Position numbers and translations under genes: made by a program. Positions 12,190 to 23,221 of a stretch of 64,000 bases of DNA are shown here, piece by piece. Every line of letters starts with the position of its first letter. Position 1 is the first letter of the stretch. The stretch comes from Whalleya microplaca. Taxonomy: Eukaryota > Ascomycota > Sordariomycetes > Xylariales > Xylariaceae. The notes under the pieces were generated by a model. It ran no database searches and had not been told where the DNA came from. It saw nothing but the letters and a program-made list of their open reading frames with translations. The stretch spans positions 1 to 64,000 of the forward strand of contig MU385787.1 of the NCBI GenBank assembly GCA_022497155.1, in the 5' to 3' direction.

Positions 12190-12909
12190 ATGGCACCTTT
12201 CGGCACGATTTACTCTTACCCAGGCAACTTCCGTGTTGATCGGGTAAGTCCCCCTTCCTGAACGTGCTTAACTTGGGATATCTAACCTCCATTCCAGGCC
12301 CAAGTCGTGGCGGCACTCAATGGCCTCGAAGTACCCCTAGCGGAGAACTTCAAGATGAATGAGACAAACAAGACGCCCGAGTTCTTGGCGAAGTTCCCCA
12401 TGGGAAAGGTTCCGGCGCTGGAGTGCGCAGACGGCTTCTGCATCTCTGAGGGTGCCGCGATCGCCAGCTACCTCGCGAGCGCTGGCCCCAAAGCCGCGCA
12501 GCTGCTGGGAAGCGACCCCAAGACGCAGGCCCGCATCACGGAGTGGTCGTACTTCGCGGAGAACGAGCTGGTGTCGAACCTCCTCCCGCCTGTCATCATG
12601 GCCGTCATGAAGCTCGCGCCCTTCGACGAGCAGGCCTACGGCAAGCACATCGCGAGCCTCGAGCGTGCGCTCAAGCGCATTGAGCTTGCGCTCCAGGGCG
12701 GCAAGAAGTACCTCGTTGGCGAGCAGCTCACCCTGGCCGATGTCATGGTTACGGGCGTCTTGTTCCCGGCTGCCAAGTTCTTCATCGATGCTGAGATGCG
12801 GAAGGATACCCCGAATGTTGTGGCCTATGTCCAGGGGATAGCCGGAATTCCGGAGTTTAAGAAGTTCTTCGGTGACCTGGTTCTGTGCGAGACCCGAGCT
12901 AAGGCATAG
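12190..12909 (+). CDS. GST-like protein, eEF1B-gamma N-terminal type (221 aa)
   Basis: Exon 1 (12190-12243) gives MAPFGTIYSYPGNFRVDR. A 54-bp intron (GTAAGT, TCTAAC, CCAG) leads to exon 2 (12298-12909). The product has a thioredoxin-fold N-terminal part and an all-helical C-terminal part (for example KYLVGEQLTLADVMVTGVLF) as in the GST domain of translation elongation factor 1B gamma. The C-terminal EF1G domain of true eEF1B-gamma is absent: the frame ends right after the GST fold. This shorter form is common in fungi and is often annotated as glutathione S-transferase; whether it conjugates glutathione or has a translation-linked role is open. Exon 2 is strikingly GC-rich in third positions compared with its surroundings. 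A 2-hydroxyacid dehydrogenase follows on the same strand about 0.9 kb downstream. Confidence 0.88.
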
Positions 12910-13814
12910 AAAGAGATCGTCATGGACAGAGAGTGGAGAAATGGAATGGAGAACCTAAAGTTCACCTTCGCGGTCCACAGTGTACCCTAACAAGGATAGG
13001 TCTATCTTCATAGCCTACAGTACCACTATAGCAACGATAAAACTAATCAGAACAAAAAAGATTCTGCTCAGTAGCTTATGCTAGCAAATATGTATAAGCA
13101 TCACCCTAGTACCTGCCATTGCATTCCTAACACGCCTGATTACTAACAGATTTAATTATCCGCAGTCCAGTCTGGTCCAGTCCAGTCATCTTCTCGGACC
13201 ACGATAGCTTCCTTGCGGAGTTAGTTCTGGGGTTCAGTCCCCCTCCTTGTCTGCACACTACTTATGTTAGCCCTATTGAACCTTCTTGCTCTTCATATGA
13301 TCATCAAAGTTGTTACCCCCTGGTTTTGAGGTTGACCGAATAGGCGATTAATAATTATCTAGGTCTGATTGCTGAACTCTAACATTGACAGGGATGAATT
13401 GTTTGCTGAGGTATGTCTGCTTGAGATAAAGTGATATGTTATTTGTATATATCCAAAACTATTTGCTCTTTGAGCTCTTTTCATGTCAGCAAGCCAAGGC
13501 AAGAATTCCTATAAGACGATGTGGTATAGCTCGAGCCTTATATTGACGACGACCTACAGCTTACGCTTGGTGAGATTGGGTTTATCTTTAGGTACCTACG
13601 ACAAACAAGTGGGGAATTTGAGAATAGGAAATCGCGCCCTCCGACTAGACCGATTACACGACTATCTCCGGTCCCGGAAAGGGAAACGGGGCCTGGTTTT
13701 CGGTCTGGGAAGATATATCATAGGTAGTCAACTTCCTGCAGGCCATACTAGTTTCAACAATTAGTGCAATCTCCGCCAGACTTCATTGAGGGCGTTCAAC
13801 GACTGTTAGTCAAA
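12910..13814. other. Intergenic spacer
   Basis: It holds the terminator region of the GST-like gene and the promoter of the dehydrogenase. A 93-codon frame at 13483-13764 lacks any known motif and is probably chance. The dehydrogenase frame stays open upstream of its first ATG, to a GTG codon at 13764, but the ATG at 13815 is the expected start. Confidence 0.45.
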
Positions 13815-14816
13815 ATGGCACCGGCAGGTACTCACCATACCATTGTTGCACTCGAGTCATTCTTCGTCCCAGTTCCAGATCTAGAGCTTCCAGAGCCGCA
13901 TACATACGAGCTTACAGAATATCAGAGGACAAAGCCGGACCAAGTTGTCGAACGCATACGCGATGCTGATATCATCATTATAAGTGTTCTTCCGATCAAG
14001 GCCGAAGTCCTGCGTCCAGAGGTGACGCCGCGATTAAAGATGATCGCCGTCGTAGCATCTGGCGTAGACTGTGTGGATCTGGAGGCCTGCAAGGCGCGCG
14101 GCATCGTTGTCGCGAACACGCCGCATTGCAATGCAACTTCCGTGGCGGAACATGCTATTGCGTTGTACTTCGCTACACGCCGGTCGATACCGCTCTCGAA
14201 CACTCTGACCCGGCAGGGTGAGTGGCCCAAGAGAGGGTCGTTGATGAAAACGCTCGATGGACCGGACGGCAAGCCGCCGAGAACTTGTCGAGATGAGGTC
14301 GTCGGAATTATAGGCTATGGAGCCGTCGGCAAGAGGATAGAGTCTATTGCTAAAAGCCTGGGTATGAAGACAATGATATCTGGGCGCAAAGACGCTCTAG
14401 CACCGGATGGCCGCACGAATTTCGGAACACTGCTTCGAGAGAGCTCAGTCGTGATCCTATGCCTACCACGAACCTCCGAGACCGTGGATTTGATTAAATA
14501 TTCTGAACTGACTACAATGCAACCATATGCAGTTCTTATTAACGTATCACGCGGGGGCATCGTGAACGAGAATGCACTAGTGGCTGCTCTCAAAAACAAG
14601 AAGATTGCCGGCGCTGCAGCCGACGTTTTCTCTCAGGAACCAGCTAGTCCCGATAATAACCCTCTGCTAGGGCCGGACACAGCCGATCTCAACTTAGTGA
14701 CTACGCCGCATGTCGCCTGGTGCGCGGAGGATACGAATGACAATTACAACCAGGCCTTGAAGGAGAATCTACATGGATGGCTATCTACCGGGAAACCAAG
14801 GCATCATGTCATATGA
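13815..14816 (+). CDS. D-isomer-specific 2-hydroxyacid dehydrogenase (333 aa)
   Basis: Single exon. Starting at the ATG at 13815 gives the usual family length. The Rossmann NAD(P)-binding motif GYGAVGKR is at about residues 167-174. The catalytic triad fits the family: Arg in NVSRGG (about 246), Glu in FSQEP (about 275) and His in TTPHVAW (about 299). The N-terminal substrate domain includes VVASGVDCVDLEACKARGI. These cytosolic enzymes reduce 2-keto acids (glyoxylate, hydroxypyruvate, phenylpyruvate or similar) to D-2-hydroxy acids; the exact substrate cannot be read from sequence. A short insert before the Rossmann motif (LDGPDGKPPRTCRDE) is a mild oddity. It may share a metabolic context with the GST-like gene upstream, but nothing proves this. 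Confidence 0.9.
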   Translation: MAPAGTHHTIVALESFFVPVPDLELPEPHTYELTEYQRTKPDQVVERIRDADIIIISVLPIKAEVLRPEVTPRLKMIAVVASGVDCVDLEACKARGIVVANTPHCNATSVAEHAIALYFATRRSIPLSNTLTRQGEWPKRGSLMKTLDGPDGKPPRTCRDEVVGIIGYGAVGKRIESIAKSLGMKTMISGRKDALAPDGRTNFGTLLRESSVVILCLPRTSETVDLIKYSELTTMQPYAVLINVSRGGIVNENALVAALKNKKIAGAAADVFSQEPASPDNNPLLGPDTADLNLVTTPHVAWCAEDTNDNYNQALKENLHGWLSTGKPRHHVI

Positions 14817-17240
14817 GACAATTTGTGTAGTCACGGAAATCGCCTAATCGTTACTGTGTACTGTGGTTACGAGCAAATGTTTTTACACCATGCACGGGTA
14901 CCAGTGGAGGCCGCTAATTTCAACACCATACTCGATAAAGCAAAACGTCATCTCAGGGACTCAAGATACATCAGACTTTTGGCATAATTCGCATAAGAAA
15001 AGGCTACCAACTGCTTTCAGTCTAGCCGCAATACCTGCCAAGATTCAAAAACTTACCCATAATACCAAAGTAATACAAACAGTTCTGGGTTCTATTAAGC
15101 GACGGCTCTCAAATGGCTGCTTCTTAAGCGATCAAATCCGTACCATACGGTCGGGACAAGAACCCAAATATTCCAAAGAAACTATTATATAACATATGCC
15201 TTAGTACAAACAAGGCCACATCCATTTATTACAGTGAGGAACTTTAGACTGGTGTTCATTCGGCAAGACTTCTAGGCTAGGTAAATAACCCCTGAACTGG
15301 TATCAAAATACTAAACGTGACGCTCATAAGCCACAATATCTATAAATAGAATTGCAAGATACTTTAACGTGATTAGATAATGACAGAAGAGGCGTAAGTT
15401 GAGACATAATAGCTTGTTTGTGTAACGAAGGAGAGGGGGGAAAGGTGGCTTTTGACGGGCAATCTAGAAATCATATATATTAGGCGAATAAGCCCAATTA
15501 CATCGTCGACAATAGTGTAGAGTTATTATATGGCCTGTCTATTTTACGGGTGAGGTCATGGAGAAAGTTCACTAAACGGCTTCAAGTCCCCCTGGGATTT
15601 GCTCTTGGGAATACTACGAGCATATTCATAAAAGAAGATCATAATCTTACTTTACGAATATAAGTAGGACTTAGAGTTGTTTAATACCCACCTAGTCCTG
15701 GATGGAGAGAAACAACTGCCTTTTAGACTATTACTTTGACTTGGATACTTCGAGAACGTATTGTCGAAACCCTGACTACTTATCAACCACCTAGAAGAGC
15801 AGATACTACACTAGATGCTCGTATGTGCCTCCTTCAGAAAGAAACCATACTGTTCACAGTAGTTGTATATCAAGGGATCAAAATAACTTTGGTTTGCTTG
15901 TCATTTACTTTCCTTGGACAATATCGACTCCGCGAAAAGTCAAGACGCATTTGTTGACTTTTTACTATCACAAGCTAAATATTCCTTTATGAGGCCTAAG
16001 CTGGCACTTGGTTTATATATGATGATAAAGGGTGTGTGATGGAGTTCGAGTCGGCTATGTCCACTGTGAAAGCCGTAATTATCACAGTGGTCGTAGCTGT
16101 CGAAGCTAAATATTATAAAATAGTAATAATGTTTACCTCGTCATGGTAATAACCTTAAGTAACGAATGTAATAGTCGAGGGAATAAATTTTAATAATCAA
16201 GGTACATCCAGTCACTAGGTAATGTACTACGAGATCATTGGACGAATACTTATCCCATATCGAAGAGCGTCAACGAGTCTGTCGACAGATGGTACTGCAA
16301 GGAAACCAAGAAGCCGGAGCATAACTTAGCGATGCCGACAGAACCTTGATGAAGGTCGACAACGAATACGCGTGCCGCAAGCTTCATTACATACAAATGC
16401 CTTGCAATTGGTAGCACCTAAGTTTAAGCGATAACCACCATGATAATAACGGATTTCACAATGGAAATAGTCGTTTTTGGATGGAGTTATACTTAGATAG
16501 TCAGCTTCTTCTAAGGGGTATGAAATGTTCTTATACGGGCATATATTTAGTCAACAAGTTGAGTGCTTATTCTATAACTCTAGTCTCTACGGATACACTT
16601 CGCCTGATTGTGCTTCCGTATGCGTAAACTCAGTTGATCTTGCAGACAGAACGAGGCAAGTGAGAACTGTTCAAGAGCAATCGTTACACATATGTAAGCT
16701 GCCAATATAATAAGCCTCTAGACATCCGGGCCAATCCGTTTAGTACCCACAAAGATGACGATTGCTTACTTCCTTTACTCATCTTAACTCCGATTCCGTG
16801 CGGCACAGTTATGCCGATTCTAGGCAGTAGCCATTAGATGCTGATGATCTACCTCGTTTATCTCCACCGCTGCCGAAGATGAACAGGATTGGAGCTTGGC
16901 AAGCCTCATCTGCATCTCAGCCACGGCCAGCACGTCAACTGGAGGTCGTATAGTTCATTCAGACGATCTCATTGTAGGGTTCACGACGTGTGCTTGCACG
17001 AAGGATGCACAGCCGAGTAATATATCCACAAATGCTGATATGGACCAAGTGCTCCCTAATCTTATGATGCAATGCCGCCAACGGTGTAATCCTTTATGTG
17101 TTACGTAGAATTGGTTCAGATGGACAGAAGAAATAATCCACGACTAGATACACCTCAGCTCGGGGATTTGTAGGCTTCAGCGTTCTTTCCCCTTTCCACT
17201 TACAACTCTATGTTCCACGGCAACGAACCAGGCCTCTAGC
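14817..17240. other. Gene-poor spacer (2.4 kb)
   Basis: Short unrelated frames only; none shows a domain or splices into a longer protein. The last few hundred bases must carry the promoter of the ABC transporter. Confidence 0.5.
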
Positions 17241-20200
17241 ATGTCTATAATAGTGCAAACATGGACGCTGGTGAGGAAGAATCTCCTCATTGTCGCCAGG
17301 AGGCACTGGATCTCAGCTATCATGCAGGCGATCATCATACCGGTTGTATTTGTGAGTCCATGCAATAGGAACCCATTGACAACCCATCCCGGAGGTTATT
17401 GTGGTAGTATAATATACATATAGGCAGTACTAATATACATGCATAAGACATACATCACGACAATATTCCGTGACTTCTTTCTTCCGCCGTCGCAATTTGG
17501 ATTTGGTGAGACACGACCGATCAAAAACTTGACCCGCGATGCATTCCCAGCTTCATCGAGAAATAGGGTCGCGTTCGTGCATAACGACTTACTCGGCGGT
17601 CCCATTGAAGACGTTATCAATGGCCTGGCAACGTCTCTGAGGGATGTGGGCGCAGATGTGCGGATACTATCTAGTGAGGTCGATTTGAGCTCCGTGTGCC
17701 GAAGCTCTCTCATTGGAGCCTCCAACTGTTTCGCGGCCGCAACTTTCTCCTCGTCGCCCTCGGAAGGCCCGGATCGCATCTGGAACTACACGGCTCGGGT
17801 GGATGCTAGGTGAGTAGAGTCCAGAGTTGTTTATGGCCTTTGTCCTGTCTCACGAGCGAGAATGCAATGCTTGAGTGTCGAAGCTCCTGATATAGGTCTT
17901 GAGTTTTCCGAATACTGGCCAGTCTCTCTGTAGAATGAATACTGACTCCAGATATTATAGTTTGGGGAGACAGATATATATCGGCAGCGGTGATAATGAT
18001 CCTCAGATCTACACTCTCCCCTTTATCCATGCCGTTGATCGCGAGATCGCACGAGTTACCAATGCACCTTTCCCAGAGGAGATGCTGGAATATCCGTACA
18101 CCGATATCACAGGGGAAGAGCGGGATGATGACGTGCAAGTCTTCTACATGAATGCGATGGTCAACGACGTGGCCCTGGTTCTTTTCATTGGCGTCTGTGT
18201 TATAACGTTTCACCTTCCAGGATTTATAGCAGCCGAACGCGAACTCGGTATGTCTCAGCTAATTGATAGTATGGTTCCTAATCGACATCCATGGCAGACA
18301 CAGATCGCTCGCATGATAGCCGCACATCTTGCGTTCGACATCATTTATCTTCCGGGCTTAATTGCCATCACAGTTATCTTCCATGAACTCACCTTCTACC
18401 GTACCCCGTACGGTATCCTTTTTGCCTACCATTTGCTGGTGATGCTTGCTCTTGCTGGATGGGCTTGCTTTGGGGGCAGTTTTTTCCGGAAGTCACAGCT
18501 TTCCGGTATCACCGTCTTGATAGTGTCTTTAGTGCTTGCAGTGGTCGCTCAATTAGTCCCGATGTCAACCACTCCGGTCATAGTACTCAGCTTTCTATTT
18601 CCATCCATGAACTACACATTTTTTATGATAAATTTATCTTCCTGGGAGCGAGCTCTCACAGGTATTGACTTGACTGCTATCTCGCCCGACGAAAATAGGC
18701 CTTTTGATGTCGCTGGCTATATGTTCTTCATTGGACTCGTTGTCCAAATTATTGCTTACCCAATATTGGCAACAATGTCTGAATGGGTGCTGTATGGTAC
18801 TAGCGACACACATCGAAAGCTTTCTTTGAGCACCGCCGATAATGGACCCGCCATCATCTTGAGCAACTTCTCAAAAACATACCTACCAAACTGGTGGCAT
18901 CGATGGGCTGTTGTCCCTGTATTCGGCAAGCGCAAAGATCCGGTGCGGGCGGTCGATGATCTGAGCTTGGCTGCCTCAAGAGGTGAAATGGTCATTCTCC
19001 TTGGTGCCAACGGCAGTGGAAAGTCCACGACGTTGAATTGCGTATCAGGGGTAGACGCCCCTTCAAGCGGTTCAATCGAAATAGATGGGAGCGGCGGATT
19101 GGGTCTGTGTCCGCAAAAGAACATCTTATGGGATGAGTTGACGGTCGAGGAGCACGTGTTCTACTTCAACCGGTTGAAGTCGCGTTCTGGTCACGACTCG
19201 GCGGACCAGACCCGCAAGCTCATCCGCGCTTGCGACCTCAGCGGAAAGTTTGGAAAGAAGTCCAAGACTCTGTCGGGCGGACAGAAACGAAAACTGCAGC
19301 TGGCTATGGCCTTCACGGGCGGCAGTCAAGTGGTATGCGTCGACGAGGTCTCCTCGGGGTTGGACCCGCTGTCGCGGCGCAAGATCTGGGAAATACTACT
19401 GGCAGAGCGAGGAAACCGGACGTTCCTGCTGACCACGCACGCGTTAGATGAGGCAGAGGCGCTCGCTGATCATATCATAGTGCTATCCAAAGGGAGCCTT
19501 AGAGTTCACGGTTCTGTCGTCGAGCTGAAGCATAAGTACGGAGGAGGTTACCAAGTAAGGGTCGCGCAAGACGCGAAATTAGGGGATTCATTCAAGCACG
19601 TTCCTCAGACCACCAGTCGTTTCGAGACTATTTTCCATCTAGCAGACTCCACCGAGGCTAGTCGAATCGCTGATCAACTTGATACCTTACATATCCACGA
19701 CTATCAAATACTAGGGCCCACTATCGAAGATGTGTTCCTCAACCTAGTCGACGAGAGCAAAGAAGAGCTGGGAACCGTAACTCCTGAAACTCCATCTGCC
19801 GAGAAGCATATTAGGGAGTCTAGCCAAGAAACCTTGCCGAGCTCCGGAATCATATCTACTGCTAAGCCGGGGGATTCTCAATTGCAGCTTTCGAGAGGAA
19901 AGGGGGCATCGTTCCCACAACAGACGTGGATCCTATTTCAAAAGAGACTTCGAATCTTCTCCCGCAATTTCTTGCCCTACTTATTCATCCTCGTAATCCC
20001 TATCCTCACGGCAGGATTGGTTACTCTTTTCCTAACAGATTGGTCGGGCATCACCTGCGATGTCGGGCAATCAACCAGCAGTCCGGGACTCGTATCGCTG
20101 CCCGGTTATAATGCCTACCGCCAAGTCAACCTGGTCGCCGGCCCGGAAGATGAGATACCCAGGACACTCCTGACCTCAGTATATGGAGGCCTCGGCGGTC

Positions 20201-22397
20201 GCATCGACGAAGTCCAAAGCTATTCCGCCTTCATGCGGTACGTTCGCAATCGCTATCGAAGCCTGGCGCCAGGGGGACTCTACATGCATGAGAACGACAG
20301 CGGGTCGCCGGTGCTGGCGTACATCGCAAATGGCATGGAGAACAGCGCGTTCGCTAAGAATATCTTCGACTCGCTATTGATGGACACGGATATATCTGCA
20401 CAGTTCTCAAATTTCTTCATTCCTTTACCCAGCAGTGCCGGAGATTCCATCCAGCTAATCCTCTACTTCGGGTTCGCCATGTGTGCATACCCTGCTTTCT
20501 TTGCGCTCTATCCGACGTTTGAACGCTTGCAGAAAGTCAAGGCCTTGCAATATAGTAACGGTATCCGCCCTGAGCCGTTGTGGCTGGCTCATCTCTTGTT
20601 TGATATTTTCTTCGTTCTTGTTATCAGCATTGCTGTTATTGGTCTTTTCGTCGGGGTGAGTTCGCAACATGTCCCCTGATATCGGAATGTGAATACTAAC
20701 AGTACAGTTATCAAATGTCTGGTATGGGCCAGGCTTTGTCTTCGCCGTTTTCGCACTCTACGGAATAGCCGCTATCCTGCTAGCCTATGTCACGTCGCTC
20801 TTCGCGAAGTCGCAGCTGATGGCGTTTGCGTTCGTTGCCGGATGGCAAGCTTTCGTGTTCCTCATCTACTTCATCATGTAAGCTGGAATAGCTTCCCCTA
20901 TTCCCTATTCCCCTATTCCTAACCCAGTTACTAATACGTAGAGAATAGCTACATGCTCTTGATTACTTTTAATAACCCAGAGAGTCTTTTTCATAACCTT
21001 AATATAGTCCAATACACACTCGGCCTGGTCTCTCCCTCAGCCAGCCTCCTCCGAACTCTGCTACTCACCCTAAACCAGTCCCAGCTCCTCTGCCGCGAGC
21101 AGTCGTACGTATCGTACGCGGGCGACATGACCGTGTTCGGCGCCCCGATCCTCTACCTCACGCTGCAGTGCGTGGTGCTCTACACTTTCCTGATCCTCTA
21201 CGACAGCGGCTGGAGCGCGCGCTCCCTCCTCCCCCTTTTCCGCCTCCTCCGCCCCAGTCACGACCAACACCCATCATCATCAAAAACCCCCGACGAAGAA
21301 TCCTCCCCCCCTTCCACCCCACCCAACCCCGCCATCGCAGCCGAAATCGCGCGCACAACCGCCGCCACCGACGGCCTGCGCGTGCTCCACGTATCAAAAC
21401 GCTACGGGCGCGAACCCGCAGTCGACGACCTGACCTTCGGCGTGCCGCACGGCTCGGTATTCGCGCTGCTGGGGCCGAACGGCGCGGGCAAATCGACGAC
21501 GATCGGGCTCGTGCGCGGCGACGTGCGGCTTCCCTCCTCCACATCTCACGGCGGTGGTGGTGGGGGCGACGTGTTCGTGGAGACGCACTCGGTGCGCGCG
21601 CACCGCGCCGCCGCGCGCGCCTGCCTGGGCGTCTGCCCGCAGTTCGACGCCGTGGACGCGCTGACGGTGCGCGAGCAGCTGGCGTTCTACGCGCGCGCGT
21701 GCGGGGTTGCCTCCGTCGCGGCGACGGTGTCGCGCGTCATCGCCGCCGTGGGGCTGGGGCCTTCGCGGGGAGGCAGGCCGCTACGCTGAGCGGCGGCAAC
21801 AAGCGCAAGCTATCCCTCGGGATCGCGCTCGTGGGCGATCCTTCCGTGCTCCTGCTGGACGAGCCGTCGTCGGGCATGGACGCGGTGGCACGGCGCGCCA
21901 TGTGGCGCGTGCTGGCGGGCGTCAAGGCCGGGCGTTCGCTCGTCATCACCACGCATAGCATGGAGGAGGCCGCGGCCCTCGCCGATCGCTCGGGGATCAT
22001 GGCCACAAGGTTGCTGGCGGTCGGGACCACGGAGCAGCTGTGTCAGACGTACGGCGATGCGTACTACGTGCATCTGGTGCACCGGGCCGGGGCCGGGATC
22101 ACGCGCGGGGAGGTTGGGAGGATCGAGCGATGGTTTGGCGAGAATATACCTGCTGCGGTGATGGATGGGGTGGCGCTCCACGGACAGCTGAAGTTCGTGG
22201 TGCCGAAGCAGCAGAGTAGGGGTGGTGGGTCGTCGCCGACGTCGTCGGAGGAGGGAGGAGAGATTTCGATGGCTAGCATGCTACGGCTGATTGAAAGAAA
22301 TAAGGAGGCGTTGAAGATTGAGTACTACTCGATCACTCAAACGACGCTAGAGGATGTATTTTTGAATGTGATGAAATCGGCAAACGGTACGGAATAG
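17241..22397 (+). CDS. Full-size ABCA-type ABC transporter with apparent frameshift
   Basis: Exons are 17241-17351, 17448-17809, 17952-20655, 20708-20877 and 20949-22397. Introns of 96, 142, 52 and 71 bp have GTGAGT or GTAAGC donors. The layout is that of ABCA transporters: one TM helix, a large extracytoplasmic loop, a TM bundle and NBD1 (Walker A GANGSGKST near residue 509, signature LSGGQKRK, Walker B VVCVDEVSSG), then TM helices and NBD2 (Walker A GPNGAGKST near 1290, signature LSGGNKRK, Walker B VLLLDEPSSG). Such proteins move lipids or hydrophobic compounds. In NBD2, between the Q-loop (CPQFD) and the signature, the frame shifts by one base near 21755-21763 in a run of G and C. With one base restored the length would be about 1,600 aa, normal for the family. 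The NBD2 exon is much more GC-rich than the rest and has a Gly-rich insert after Walker A. Either a real inactivating mutation or a sequencing slip. Confidence 0.8.
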
Positions 22398-23221
22398 AGA
22401 GGGTTCCAATTGGATGGCGCACATAAAAGGGGTCTGTAGCTAGTCGAAATAATGAAGCAACAAATTAGACGGTCCTGTAGTCAATTATACCTAATTGCTA
22501 TGGTTCTACTTGGTATGCTTGAGCCACCTGGGAGGTATAAATGGCACCGAAATATTCATTTTATGACGAGGAAAGGCTAGCTAGCCTTTGATATCTTTTG
22601 AGCTCGAATTCATCGGTAGTTATCCGCTAGGATGCTAGATAGAAATATGTTGACAGGGTTCCCATATACATTCAGCAATCATGAGCACTCCGTTGCGATC
22701 TGCGTCCTTTTAATTCGAAAACGCGGAAGACAAAACATGCATCGCTGTCAACGTAACATCAGTATGGTAAATCAGTCGCGTGTGAAAATAACTTCACCAG
22801 TCATCACAAAGAATGCAGGAAATCATAGTAGATTGCTCAACCCCGTGGGAAAGCTTTTCTCTTCGGTATCATCCTATTCCTAGTGCAGGCATCGTCGCCT
22901 CGATGCCAGAGATGGAACCCCGTTGCGTAAGGAAAACAATCGTACATGCAAATACACGCCCTCCGATCATAGCAAGAACTTTTGTTGGCCCTTTCCATGC
23001 GTAACCACCCCCCCCCCCCCCCAGCCAGCCAATAAAACGAGAGAACGTGCCACTTGCTCTCAAGAATTCGTTATTATGAGTAGAGAAAGTTCTGTTCAAC
23101 GCCGACCAGGGTAGAAGGCGTCGTGATCCTCGTCCTCGTCATCATCAAGTTTAACTCTCGAGACATAACCACCGGGTTCCTTGCTCTGCATGTGTCTGCG
23201 GCTTTGCGACATATTTGATTT
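22398..23221. other. Convergent 3' spacer with a poly-C run
   Basis: It lies between the 3' ends of the ABC transporter and DEF1. A run of 15 C sits at 23008-23022, a likely spot for length errors. No gene is supported. Confidence 0.55.

Noticed and set aside
13200..13260. tRNA-like stretch with a B-box resemblance (ggttcagtccc)
   Set aside because: No A-box at the right distance and no cloverleaf could be drawn.
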